From Streptomyces bungoensis (GTDB lineage Bacteria > Actinomycetota > Actinomycetes > Streptomycetales > Streptomycetaceae): a DNA stretch of 64,000 nucleotides. The notes under the pieces were generated by a model. That model ran no database searches, had not been told where the DNA came from, and saw nothing but the letters and a program-made list of their open reading frames with translations. Below, one piece after another: positions 8,220-16,636 of the stretch. The DNA is taken from NCBI RefSeq assembly GCF_001514215.1, contig NZ_KQ948862.1:62001-126000 (forward strand), in the 5' to 3' direction. Position 1 is the stretch's first letter. Every line of letters starts with the position of its first letter. The translations under genes and the position numbers were made by a program.

Positions 8220-8591
8220 ATGACCGTCACCGCGTACTGCCTGGCCGTCCTGCTCGACCTGTTCTGCGTGTTCCTCGGCTACCGGTTCCTGTTCCGGCCC
8301 GGACCCGCCGCCGCCGGCTACGGCGTCCCGGCCGACCCGCGCGGCGACGCCGGCGCCTATCTGTCGGTCAAGGGACTCAGGGACGGCACGTTCGGCCTGG
8401 TGGGGCTGGCGCTGCTCGCCTTCGCCGGCGCGCGTGCCGAGGCCTGGTTCATGGTGTGCGTGGCACTCGTGCCGCTCGCCGACACGCTGATAGTCCTCCG
8501 GCACGGCGGCGCGAAGGCCGTCGCCTTCGGGATCCACTTCGCCACCGCGATCGTTGTACTGATCAGCGCCGGACTGCTCTTCGCGGTCTGA
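8220..8591 (+). CDS. DUF4267-type small membrane protein
   Basis: 123 residues with four hydrophobic helices: LAVLLDLFCVFLGYRFLF, then a helix near GTFGLVGLALLAFAG, then WFMVCVALVPLADTLIVL, then the C-terminal helix near FATAIVVLISAGLLF. The GDAGAYLSVKGLRDG segment between helices 1 and 2 is characteristic of the DUF4267 family, often adjacent to and controlled by TetR genes. The function is unknown. SD GAGGAG is seven nt before the ATG. It probably forms an operon with the cupin gene 33 nt downstream. Confidence 0.8.
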   Translation: MTVTAYCLAVLLDLFCVFLGYRFLFRPGPAAAGYGVPADPRGDAGAYLSVKGLRDGTFGLVGLALLAFAGARAEAWFMVCVALVPLADTLIVLRHGGAKAVAFGIHFATAIVVLISAGLLFAV

Positions 8592-8624
8592 CGCCACGTC
8601 CGAGGGGGAACCGAGGGGGAGACG

Positions 8625-9156
8625 ATGTCGCTGTTCGTACCGAAGTTCGACGAGACCGTACTGGTCCGTGACGCCGAGGCCGAGGTGGTCGGCGGCGACC
8701 CGGTCGCCGTCCGGCTGCTGGCCGACGGCGGCGCCACCGGCGGCGCGCTGTCCACCGTGCGGATCACCCTCGCCGAGGGCGCCGCCGGAGCCCGCCCGCA
8801 CGTGCACCACCACTCCGCCGAGATGTTCCACCTGCTCGACGGCGCCGCCGAGGTCCTGTCCGGTGACGACGTCGTCACCACCGAACGCGGCGACCTGATC
8901 GTCGTCCCGCCGGACCGCCCGCACTCCCCCAACTCTCGGCTTCGCTCGAGCCGGGGGGACCCCCACCGCCGCCGTCCCCGGCGCCACCGCCGACCTCCTG
9001 GTCGTCATCGCCCCGGGCGTCGAGCGCTTCGAGTACTTCCGCCACCTCCAGCGCATCCGCCTCGGCGAGCTCACCCCCGAGAGCCTGCTGGAGGTGCAGG
9101 AGCGGTACGACAACCACTTCCTGGAGAGTGCCGCCCGGGACGCCCGGCACCGCTGA
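8625..9156 (+). pseudogene. Cupin-domain protein gene, frame broken by a small repeat
   Basis: The reading frame from the ATG at 8625 gives a normal cupin up to residue 100: HVHHHSAEMFHLLDG holds the metal-binding His/Glu motif and DLIVVPPDRPH the end of the second motif. The expected C-terminal half is in the +1 frame from about 8965 to the TGA at 9154-9156, including ADLLVVIAPGVERFEYF. Between them (8926-8964) sits a GC-rich palindromic element that is not part of the family. As written, the first frame would run on in a meaningless Arg/Pro-rich frame into gatC. Either the gene is dead or one base in the G6/C5 runs is wrong; with one G fewer the element would be an in-frame insertion. Confidence 0.75.
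8926..8964. repeat. Small palindromic repeat inside cupin gene
   Basis: CCCCC (8926-8930), then CGGCT (8937-8941), then loop TCGCTCG, then AGCCG (8949-8953), then GGGGG (8954-8958), then ACCCCC. The arms form a hairpin with a one-sided six-base bulge. From memory, short elements of this type (containing CTCGGCTTCGCTCGAG) recur in intergenic DNA of many Streptomyces. Here it lies between the two halves of a recognisable protein. Confidence 0.6.
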
Positions 9157-9177
9157 GCGCGCCCCGGGGGAAACCGT

Positions 9178-9208
9178 TTAACGGCCACCCCGCCCCGACC
9201 CATAGGAT
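9178..9208 (+). promoter_or_regulatory. Possible promoter of the gatCAB operon
   Basis: TAGGAT at 9203-9208 resembles a vegetative -10 box; TTAACG at 9178-9183 is a poor -35 with a long 19-bp spacer. The -10 lies 40 bp before the gatC ATG. The run of adenines and cytosines between it and gatC is unusually low in G for this genome, consistent with an untranslated leader. Confidence 0.3.
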
Positions 9209-9248
9209 TGGCCCCAAACCACACACACTCACCCCAGAGGATCGCTGC

Positions 9249-9545
9249 ATGCCTGGCATCACGCGCGAGGAGGTCGCCCACCTCGCCCGGCTGGCGCGTC
9301 TGGAGCTGAAGCCCGAAGAACTCGACCACTTCGCGGGACAGCTCGACGACATCATCGGCGCGGTCGCCCGCGTCAGCGAGGTCGCCGACCAAGACGTACC
9401 GCCGACCTCGCACCCGCTCCCGCTGACGAACGTCATGCGGGCGGACGAGGTCCGTCCCTCGCTCACCCCCGAGCAGGCGCTCTCCGGCGCCCCCGCCCAG
9501 GAGCAGCAGCGTTTCAAGGTGCCGCAGATCCTGGGGGAGGAGTGA
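9249..9545 (+). CDS. gatC: Asp-tRNA(Asn)/Glu-tRNA(Gln) amidotransferase subunit C
   Basis: 98 residues, typical GatC length. MPGITREEVAHLARLARLEL is the conserved start, followed by the helical LDDIIGAVARVSEV and the C-terminal MRADEVRPSLTPEQAL segment that wraps around GatA. GatCAB amidates mischarged Glu-tRNA(Gln) (and Asp-tRNA(Asn)); GatC stabilises GatA folding. The stop at 9543-9545 is 5 nt before the gatA start. First gene of the gatC-gatA-small protein-gatB operon. Confidence 0.95.
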   Translation: MPGITREEVAHLARLARLELKPEELDHFAGQLDDIIGAVARVSEVADQDVPPTSHPLPLTNVMRADEVRPSLTPEQALSGAPAQEQQRFKVPQILGEE

Positions 9546-9550
9546 CCGCC

Positions 9551-11053
9551 ATGACGGACAAGAACAGCATCATCCGGCTCACCGCCGCCGAGACCGCCGC
9601 GAAGATCGCCGCCGGCGAGCTCACGGCCGTCGAGGTGACCGAGGCCCACCTGGCCCGCATCGAGGCCGTCGACGAGAAGGTGCACGCCTTCCTCCACGTC
9701 GACCGGGACGGAGCCCTCGCCCAGGCCCGCGCCGTGGACGAGAAGCGGGCCCGCGGCGAGAAGCTCGGCCCGCTGGCCGGGGTCCCGCTCGCGCTCAAGG
9801 ACATCTTCACCACCGAGGGCGTGCCCACGACCGTCGGCTCGAAGATCCTCGAGGGCTGGATCCCGCCGTACGACGCGACGCTCACCAAGCGGCTCAAGGC
9901 CGCCGACGTCGTCATCCTCGGCAAGACCAACATGGACGAGTTCGCCATGGGGTCCTCCACCGAGAACAGCGCCTACGGCCCGACCGGCAACCCCTGGGAC
10001 CTCACCAGGATCCCCGGCGGCTCCGGCGGCGGCTCCTCCGCGGCGCTCGCCTCCTACCAGGCGCCGCTCGCCATCGGCACCGACACCGGCGGCTCGATCC
10101 GCCAGCCGGCCGCCGTCACCGGCACGGTCGGCGTGAAGCCGACCTACGGCGCGGTGTCCCGCTACGGCATGGTGGCGTTCTCCTCGTCCCTCGACCAGGG
10201 CGGCCCCTGCGCCCGCACGGTCCTGGACGCGGCGCTCCTGCACGAGGTCATCGCCGGGCACGACCCGCTGGACTCCACCTCCATCGACGCCCCGGTCCCG
10301 CCGGTGGTCGAAGCCGCGCGCAACGGCAGCGTCGAGGGCATGCGCGTCGGTGTGGTCAAGCAGTTCCGCGGCGAGGGCTACCAGGCCGGCGTCATCCAGC
10401 GCTTCGACGAGTCCGTCGAACTGCTCAAGGAGCTGGGCGCAGAGATCGTCGAGCTGGACTGCCCGTCCTTCGACCTGGCGCTGTCGGCGTACTACCTGAT
10501 CGCCCCGTCCGAGTGCTCCTCCAACCTCGCCCGGTTCGACGGCCTGCGCTACGGCCTGCGCACCGGCGACGACGGCAGCCACTCGGCCGAGGAGGTCACC
10601 TCCCTCACCCGTGAGGCGGGCTTCGGCGCCGAGGTCAAGCGCCGGATCATGCTCGGCACGTACGCGCTGAGCTCCGGCTACTACGACGCCTACTACGGCT
10701 CCGCGCAGAAGGTCCGCACGCTCATCACGCGCGACTTCGAGAAGGCCTTCGAGCAGGTCGACGTCATCGTGTCCCCGACGACGCCCACCACCGCCTTCCC
10801 GATCGGCGAGCGCGCCGACGACCCGATGGCGATGTACCTCGCCGACCTGTGCACCATCCCGACCAACCTGGCGGGCAACGCGGCCATGTCCCTGCCCTGC
10901 GGTCTCGCCCCGGAGGACAACCTCCCGGTGGGCCTGCAGATCATCGCCCCGGCACTGAAGGACGACCGGCTCTACAAGGTCGGCGCCGCCGTGGAGGCCG
11001 CCTTCGTGGAAAAGTGGGGACACCCGCTGCTCGAGGAGGCTCCGTCACTGTGA
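9551..11053 (+). CDS. gatA: Asp-tRNA(Asn)/Glu-tRNA(Gln) amidotransferase subunit A
   Basis: 500 residues; amidase-signature enzyme that hydrolyses glutamine and passes ammonia to GatB. The catalytic Lys is in VPLALKDIF (about residue 82), the Gly/Ser-rich signature GGSGGGSSAAL is near 157, and the nucleophile serine is in TDTGGSIRQPA near 180. The ATG at 9551 is preferred over the GTG at 9542 because the GGAGGAG site (9535-9541) is correctly spaced only for the ATG. The TGA overlaps the GTG of the following small gene. Confidence 0.96.
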   Translation: MTDKNSIIRLTAAETAAKIAAGELTAVEVTEAHLARIEAVDEKVHAFLHVDRDGALAQARAVDEKRARGEKLGPLAGVPLALKDIFTTEGVPTTVGSKILEGWIPPYDATLTKRLKAADVVILGKTNMDEFAMGSSTENSAYGPTGNPWDLTRIPGGSGGGSSAALASYQAPLAIGTDTGGSIRQPAAVTGTVGVKPTYGAVSRYGMVAFSSSLDQGGPCARTVLDAALLHEVIAGHDPLDSTSIDAPVPPVVEAARNGSVEGMRVGVVKQFRGEGYQAGVIQRFDESVELLKELGAEIVELDCPSFDLALSAYYLIAPSECSSNLARFDGLRYGLRTGDDGSHSAEEVTSLTREAGFGAEVKRRIMLGTYALSSGYYDAYYGSAQKVRTLITRDFEKAFEQVDVIVSPTTPTTAFPIGERADDPMAMYLADLCTIPTNLAGNAAMSLPCGLAPEDNLPVGLQIIAPALKDDRLYKVGAAVEAAFVEKWGHPLLEEAPSL

Positions 11054-11289
11054 GTGCACTGAACAAGGCCAAGGGCTTCAGGAAGTCGAAGTCCGGCACG
11101 TACCTGTCGATGGCCGGGACCGCGTTCAGCGCGATCGGTGTCGCCAAGCAGATCAAGAAGGCGCGCGCCGAGCAGGACACGCTGCGGCTGATCGACGCCA
11201 CCGTGTCCGCCGTCGCGATCGTCACCGGCCTCGCCATCCTCTACCGCGAGCTGAAGCGGCTGGGCGACGACGACGTCCTGCTGGGCTGA
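11050..11289 (+). CDS. Small conserved membrane protein inside the gat operon
   Basis: 79 residues beginning VSALNKAKGFRKSK. The GTG at 11050-11052 overlaps the gatA stop (GTGA), so it is translationally coupled. It has a basic N-terminus, a weakly hydrophobic stretch, a charged helix VAKQIKKARAEQDTLRLIDA and one clear membrane helix (TVSAVAIVTGLAILY), then an acidic tail. I recognise no domain. Its position between gatA and gatB seems, from memory, to be conserved in Streptomyces; a role with the amidotransferase is only suggested by context. Confidence 0.75.
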   Translation: MSALNKAKGFRKSKSGTYLSMAGTAFSAIGVAKQIKKARAEQDTLRLIDATVSAVAIVTGLAILYRELKRLGDDDVLLG

Positions 11290-11305
11290 GAGGGAAGTTT
11301 TCACC

Positions 11306-12820
11306 GTGACCACCACGACCGACCTGGTGTCGTACGAGGACGCGCTGGCGTCGTACGACCCCGTCATGGGCCTTGAGGTCCATGTCGAACTCGGCACCAA
11401 GACCAAGATGTTCTGCGGCTGTTCGACCTCGCTCGGCGCCGACCCGAACACCCAGACCTGCCCGGTCTGCCTCGGCCTGCCCGGCGCGCTCCCGGTCGTC
11501 AACGCGACCGGCGTCGAGTCCGCCGTCAAGATCGGTCTCGCGCTGAACTGCGAGATCGCCGAGTGGTGCCGCTTCGCCCGGAAGAACTACTTCTATCCGG
11601 ACATGCCGAAGAACTTCCAGACCTCCCAGTACGACGAGCCGATCGCCTTCAACGGCTACCTCGACGTGCAGCTGGAGGACGGCGAGGTCTTCCGCGTGGA
11701 GATCGAGCGCGCCCACATGGAGGAGGACACCGGCAAGTCGACGCACGTCGGCGGCGCCACGGGCCGTATCCACGGAGCCGTGCACTCCCTCCTCGACTAC
11801 AACCGCGCGGGCATCCCGCTCATCGAGATCGTCACCAAGCCGATCGTCGGCGCCGGCGAGCGCGCCCCCGAGGTGGCGAAGGCGTACGTCCGCGAGCTGC
11901 GCGAGGTCATCCGGGCCCTCGGCGTGTCCGAGGCCCGCATGGAGATGGGCCAGATGCGCTGCGACGTGAACCTCTCGCTGATGCCCAAGGGCAGCGAGAA
12001 GTTCGGCACGCGGAGCGAGACCAAGAACGTCAACTCGCTGCGCTCGGTGGAGCGCGCGGCCCGCTTCGAGATCCAGCGGCACGCGGCCGTGCTGTCCTCG
12101 GGCGGCTCGATCGTCCAGGAGACCCGCCACTTCCACGAGGACACCGGGTCCACGACCTCGGGCCGCGTGAAGGAGGAGGCCGAGGACTACCGGTACTTCC
12201 CGGAGCCCGACCTGGTGCCGGTCGCGCCCTCGCGCGCGTGGGTCGAGGAGATCCGCGCCGGGCTGCCCGAGCTGCCGCTGGCCCGCCGCACCCGGCTGCT
12301 CGCCGAGTGGGGCATCTCCGGCACCGACATGCAGGCGATCCTCAACGCCGGCGCGCTGGACCCGATCGTCGCCACGATCGACGCCGGCGCCGACGCCGCG
12401 TCCGCCCGCAAGTGGTGGATGGGTGAACTGGCGCGCAGCGCCAACGAGTCCGGCAAGGCGCTGGACGAGCTGGCCATCACGCCGCAGCAGGTGGCCCGGG
12501 TCACCGAGCTGGTGACGAAGGGCGACCTGAACGACAAGCTCGCCCGCCAGGTCATCGAGGGCGTCCTCGCGGGGGAGGGCACCCCGGACGAGGTCGTCGA
12601 CAAGCGCGGCCTGAAGGTCGTCTCCGACGAGGGCGCGCTGACCGCCGCCGTCGACGAGGCCATCGCCGGCAACCCGGGCGTCGCGGACAAGATCCGCGGC
12701 GGCAAGGTGGCCGCGGCCGGCGCCCTGGTCGGCGCGGTCATGAAGGCCACGCGCGGCCAGGCCGACGCGGCCCGCGTCAAGGAGCTGATCCTGGAGAAGC
12801 TCGGCGTCACCGAGGGCTGA
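11306..12820 (+). CDS. gatB: Asp-tRNA(Asn)/Glu-tRNA(Gln) amidotransferase subunit B
   Basis: 504 residues, GTG start with AGAGGGAAG upstream. GatB phosphorylates the mischarged carboxylate and transfers ammonia. Motifs: MGLEVHVELGTKTKMFCGC near residue 20, the second zinc Cys pair CPVCLGLPG near 52, FYPDMPKNFQTSQY near 93, and the C-terminal YqeY-like helical tail from about residue 350 that holds tRNA. Last gene of the operon, followed by a strong hairpin terminator at 12846. Confidence 0.96.
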   Translation: MTTTTDLVSYEDALASYDPVMGLEVHVELGTKTKMFCGCSTSLGADPNTQTCPVCLGLPGALPVVNATGVESAVKIGLALNCEIAEWCRFARKNYFYPDMPKNFQTSQYDEPIAFNGYLDVQLEDGEVFRVEIERAHMEEDTGKSTHVGGATGRIHGAVHSLLDYNRAGIPLIEIVTKPIVGAGERAPEVAKAYVRELREVIRALGVSEARMEMGQMRCDVNLSLMPKGSEKFGTRSETKNVNSLRSVERAARFEIQRHAAVLSSGGSIVQETRHFHEDTGSTTSGRVKEEAEDYRYFPEPDLVPVAPSRAWVEEIRAGLPELPLARRTRLLAEWGISGTDMQAILNAGALDPIVATIDAGADAASARKWWMGELARSANESGKALDELAITPQQVARVTELVTKGDLNDKLARQVIEGVLAGEGTPDEVVDKRGLKVVSDEGALTAAVDEAIAGNPGVADKIRGGKVAAAGALVGAVMKATRGQADAARVKELILEKLGVTEG

Positions 12821-12845
12821 ACCGAGGGCTGAGCAGGCTCTGCCG

Positions 12846-12881
12846 CCACGGCCCCGGAGGGGACACCCTCCGGGGCCGTGG
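12846..12881. terminator. Bidirectional terminator, gatB / methyltransferase
   Basis: A perfect 16-bp stem CCACGGCCCCGGAGGG / CCCTCCGGGGCCGTGG around a GACA tetraloop, placed exactly between the convergent gatB gene and the methyltransferase (stop at 12884). It has no T-tract, but stem length and position indicate termination of both. Confidence 0.85.
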
Positions 12882-12883
12882 CG

Positions 12884-13687
12884 CTATCCGCGGCGGCCCA
12901 CGACCCGGGCGAATCCGAGTGCGCGCCCCTCGTCCACGCGGAGCATCTCCGCGCACCGGCCCGCCATCCGGACGTGGAACTCCGCCGTGCTCTCCTCGGC
13001 GACCACTTCGGACCACAGCAGCCAGTCCCGCCAGCCGTCCGGCTGCCAGTCGGCCGCCTCGACCTCGACGGCCCCGCCGCGCGTCCAGTGGCGCCGCCAC
13101 CAGCCGGGGGAGTGGAAGCACCAGAAGTCCGGCTCCCACCACGGCGCGAGATGCTCCGGCGGCTCCGTGCCCGCCGGCTCCTCGCGCAGCGACGGCACGA
13201 CGACCCCGATCCGCCCGCCCGGCTTCAGCAGCCGGGCCAGGACCGGCAGGTACAGGTCGTCCGTGCCGAAGTACTGGTAGGCGTCGACGGAGACGATCGC
13301 GTCGAAGGTGTTCTCGGCGAAGGGCAGGTCGTGCGCCTCGGCGCGCACGGGCAGCACGCGGTCGGCGACGCCCGCCTCCGCGATGCGTACGGCGTTCTCG
13401 CCGGGCTCGATCCACAGGTCGGCGGCGACCACCTGGACGCCGTACTCCCGGGCCAGGAAGACGGACGTCATCGCGCGCCCGCAGCCGAGGTCGAGCACCC
13501 GCGCGCCGGGCGGCAGCCGGTCCAGGCCGAGGGCCGGGGCCAGCCATTCCAGCAGCCACAGCGCGTGCGGGCCCATCTGGTTCTCGATGGTCCAGCGGAC
13601 GTCGTAACGGCTGCTGCGGGGGTAGCGGGCGAGGGTGAGGCGGTCAGTCCGGGAGAGGCCGGGCGTGTTCGGGTCGCTGTCGGGCAT
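12884..13687 (-). CDS. SAM-dependent methyltransferase, class I
   Basis: 267 residues. The SAM-binding motif I is VLDLGCGRAMTS near residue 63, followed by the acidic end of strand 2 (VVAADLW) and the motif FDAIVSVDAYQYFG near 128. The C-terminal half is rich in tryptophan (PWWEPDFWCFHSPGWW). The layout resembles methyltransferase domain 11/25 proteins acting on small molecules or lipids; the substrate is not identifiable. The ATG at 13687 faces away from the next gene, giving a divergent region from 13688. Confidence 0.82.
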   Translation of the reverse strand: MPDSDPNTPGLSRTDRLTLARYPRSSRYDVRWTIENQMGPHALWLLEWLAPALGLDRLPPGARVLDLGCGRAMTSVFLAREYGVQVVAADLWIEPGENAVRIAEAGVADRVLPVRAEAHDLPFAENTFDAIVSVDAYQYFGTDDLYLPVLARLLKPGGRIGVVVPSLREEPAGTEPPEHLAPWWEPDFWCFHSPGWWRRHWTRGGAVEVEAADWQPDGWRDWLLWSEVVAEESTAEFHVRMAGRCAEMLRVDEGRALGFARVVGRRG

Positions 13688-13870
13688 CGGTGAACGGGCT
13701 CCTTGGGTCCTTCGCAGGGAAGAGGGATGCGGGGGAGCTCGGTCGGACCGTCAAACAACGCACCTGCTTCGGTCGGCGGCGATGTGCCGGGGACGGACGC
13801 CGGGACGCTAGCAGCCGCCGGCGCACACCGCATCCGGATTGCCGGGGCGCGGGTACTACGCTCACCCGCC

Positions 13871-14215
13871 ATGAGTGGACGCACCGATTCCGGCCCCGGA
13901 GCCGCCGTGGCCGACGACGCCGTGGCCGAAACCGTCGCGACCGGGGCGGACGGCCCGGCGGACGGCGTCACCGAGGCCCGGCGGGCCCGCTGGACGGCCG
14001 CCGGCACCGGGGGCCTGCTCTGCCTCGCGGGGCTCGCCGCCGCGCTGCTCCGGCTCACCGGCACGGCGCCGCTCCTCGTGCCCGTCGCCTACGCCGCCGG
14101 TGCCGCCCTGTGCGCGCTCGCCGCCGTCCTCGGCCACCGGGGCCGCACCCGCCGCGCACTGTGGCTGCTGGTCGCGGGGGCCATGGTGATGGCGCTCGGA
14201 GACCAGTTCGACTGA
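13871..14215 (+). CDS. Small membrane protein, unknown function
   Basis: 114 residues from the ATG at 13871. An acidic, Ala/Gly-rich N-terminal half (about 40 residues) is followed by two to three hydrophobic helices: GGLLCLAGLAAALLRL, then LLVPVAYAAGAALCALAAVLG, then LWLLVAGAMVMALG. The loop between the last two is Arg-rich, so probably cytoplasmic. No family is recognised. It stands alone between the methyltransferase and the MMPL transporter. Confidence 0.6.
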   Translation: MSGRTDSGPGAAVADDAVAETVATGADGPADGVTEARRARWTAAGTGGLLCLAGLAAALLRLTGTAPLLVPVAYAAGAALCALAAVLGHRGRTRRALWLLVAGAMVMALGDQFD

Positions 14216-14404
14216 CGCGCCGGATGCGCCCGGAACCGTGTGACGTCCCTCCCACTCTCACCGGGAGACCCCCCAACACCACAAACGATCACTTTCACCT
14301 GCAAGAGTGTCGTTCGCATAGTCATGTGTTCTTTGCGGGCTGTTCCGTTCATGGACGACGATTCCCGGTCAAAGATCCACACATCACCCTCTGGGAGCAC
14401 GTCC

Positions 14405-16636
14405 GTGGCAGCCCTCGCCCGTTGGTGTGTCCGGCACCGCCTGGTAGCCGTCCTGCTCTGGCTGGCCGCCTTCGGCGGGGTCACCGCGGCCGCCGCCGCG
14501 GCCGGCACGGCGTACTCCAACCACTACGACGTGCCGGGCACCGAGTCCGGGCGCGCGGCGCAACTGCTCACCGAGGGCTTCCCGGGCCTGGCCGGCGACA
14601 GCGACACCGTCGTCTGGCACACCACCGACGGCACCGTCCGGGCGCACGGCGTCGAGCGGACCATGATCCGCACCCTCGACCGGATCGCCGGCCTGCCCGG
14701 CGTCGCCTCGGTGACCGGGCCCTACGGCCGCCACGGCGCCCACCGGATCAGCGCCGACGGCCGTACGGCCTACGCCACCGTCACCTTCACCCGGCAGACG
14801 GAGGACATCGGCAAGTCCGAGGCCGAGGCCGTCGTACACACCGCCAAGGCCGCCGAGCGGGACGGGCTGCGGGTCGAGCTGGGCGGCAGCGCCATCGGGC
14901 TCACCGCCTCCGCGCGCGGCCACACCGCCGAGGCGGTCGGCGTGGGTGTGGCCGCCGTGGTGCTGTTCGTCGCCTTCGGCTCGCTCGCCGCCTCGCTGCT
15001 GCCCATCGCCACCGCCCTGGTCGGCGTCGGCACCGCGTACGCCGGGATCGGGCTGCTCGGGCACGTCATGCCCGTCGCCGACTTCGCGCCCATGCTCGGC
15101 CTGCTGATCGGGCTCGGTGTCGGCATCGACTACGCGCTGTTCATCGTGACCCGGCACCGGCGCGGCCTGAAGCGCGGGCTGAGCGTCACCGAGGCCGCCA
15201 CGAACGCCGTCGCCACCACCGGACGCGCGGTCGTCTTCGCGGGTGCGACCGTGTGCATCGCCCTGCTGGGCATGCTGATCCTGCGCCTGAGCTTCCTCAA
15301 CGGCGTCGCCGTGGCCGCCTCGCTGACCGTGCTGCTCACCGTCGCGGCCGCCGTGACCCTGCTGCCCGCCCTGCTGTCGTACATCGGGCCGCGCGCGCTC
15401 AGCCGCCGCGAGCGGCGCACGCTCGCCGCGCAGGGGCCCCAGCCGGAGGTGCCCACCGGTCTCGCCGCCCGCTGGTCCGCGTTCGTCGAACGCCGGCCCA
15501 AGCTGCTCGCCTCCCTCGCCGTCGCCGTGATCGCGCTGCTCGCGCTGCCCACCCTGGCCCTCCGCCTCGGCACCTCCGACCAGGGCAACGACCCCCGCAC
15601 CTCCACGACCAGGGCGGCCTACGACCTGCTCGCCGAGGGTTTCGGCCCCGGCGTGAACGGACCGCTGACACTGGTGACGCGGGTGGACGGCGCCGCCGAC
15701 AAGCTCGCCCTGGACGACCTCGACACCACCCTGCGCGCCACCCGGGGCGTCGCGGCCGTCACCCCGGTGACGTACGACAGCCTGGGCGACACCGCCTACC
15801 TCACCGTCGTCCCCGACTCCGCGCCCCAGTCGCAGCGCACCAGCGACCTCGTCGACCGGCTGCGCACCGAGGTGCTCCCGCGCGCGCAGACCGGGACCTC
15901 GCTGGACCTGGCGGTCGGCGGCGTCACGGCGAGCTACGACGACTTCGCGGATGTGATCGTCGGCAAGCTGCCGCTGTTCGTCGCGGTGGTCATCGGGCTC
16001 GGCTGTCTGCTGCTGCTCGTCGCCTTCCGCTCCGTCGGCATCCCGCTGAAGGCCGCCGTGATGAACGTCGCCGCCGTCGCCGCCGCGTTCGGGATCGTCG
16101 TCGCCGTCTTCCAGTGGGGCTGGGGCAGCGAACTCCTCGGCCTCGGCCGAGCGGGCCCGATCGAGCCGTTCCTGCCGGTCATCATGGTCTCGGTCCTCTT
16201 CGGGCTCTCCATGGACTACCAGGTCTTCCTGGTCAGCCGGATGTACGAGGAGTGGCTGGAGACCGGCGACAACCGGCGCGCCGTGCGCGTCGGCCTCGCC
16301 GAGACCAGCCGGGTGATCAACTCCGCCGCGGTCATCATGATCTCGGTCTTCCTCGCCTTCGTGCTCAGCGGCGACCGGGTGATCGCCATGTTCGGCATCG
16401 CCCTGGCCTGCGCCGTCGCCCTCGACGCGTTCGTGCTGCGCACCCTGCTCGTGCCCGCCCTGATGCACCTGCTCGGCGCCGCCAACTGGTGGCTGCCCGC
16501 GTGGCTGGAGCGCCGTCTGCCGCGCCTCAGCATCGAACCGCCCGAGTGCCGCGCCGCGCATGAGAGGCTCGCCGAGGTCTCGGTCGCGGAACTGCGGGAG
16601 GAGCAGCAGCACGATGTACGCGATATCCCTGGGTGA
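14405..16636 (+). CDS. MMPL/RND-superfamily transporter
   Basis: 743 residues with the MMPL architecture: one membrane helix, a periplasmic-type domain, five helices, then the same again (12 helices in all). The proton-relay helices carry GIDYALFIVTRHR near residue 240 and SMDYQVFLVSRMYEEW near 603, both diagnostic. Family members export lipids, siderophores or antibiotics in actinomycetes. The start is GTG at 14405, seven nt after GGGAG. The last 23 nt overlap the acetyltransferase gene, so the two are probably coupled; no regulator is adjacent. Confidence 0.9.
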   Translation: MAALARWCVRHRLVAVLLWLAAFGGVTAAAAAAGTAYSNHYDVPGTESGRAAQLLTEGFPGLAGDSDTVVWHTTDGTVRAHGVERTMIRTLDRIAGLPGVASVTGPYGRHGAHRISADGRTAYATVTFTRQTEDIGKSEAEAVVHTAKAAERDGLRVELGGSAIGLTASARGHTAEAVGVGVAAVVLFVAFGSLAASLLPIATALVGVGTAYAGIGLLGHVMPVADFAPMLGLLIGLGVGIDYALFIVTRHRRGLKRGLSVTEAATNAVATTGRAVVFAGATVCIALLGMLILRLSFLNGVAVAASLTVLLTVAAAVTLLPALLSYIGPRALSRRERRTLAAQGPQPEVPTGLAARWSAFVERRPKLLASLAVAVIALLALPTLALRLGTSDQGNDPRTSTTRAAYDLLAEGFGPGVNGPLTLVTRVDGAADKLALDDLDTTLRATRGVAAVTPVTYDSLGDTAYLTVVPDSAPQSQRTSDLVDRLRTEVLPRAQTGTSLDLAVGGVTASYDDFADVIVGKLPLFVAVVIGLGCLLLLVAFRSVGIPLKAAVMNVAAVAAAFGIVVAVFQWGWGSELLGLGRAGPIEPFLPVIMVSVLFGLSMDYQVFLVSRMYEEWLETGDNRRAVRVGLAETSRVINSAAVIMISVFLAFVLSGDRVIAMFGIALACAVALDAFVLRTLLVPALMHLLGAANWWLPAWLERRLPRLSIEPPECRAAHERLAEVSVAELREEQQHDVRDIPG

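Noticed and set aside
8625..9545. A cupin-GatC fusion read through in one frame
   Set aside because: The frame after 8926 is an Arg/Pro-rich nonsense translation; gatC has its own start at 9249 and the true cupin C-terminus is in another frame.
14240..14404. Upstream in-frame extension of the MMPL gene
   Set aside because: It contains no membrane topology signal expected of the family and is weak in third-position G/C; GTG 14405 has GGGAG at seven nt.
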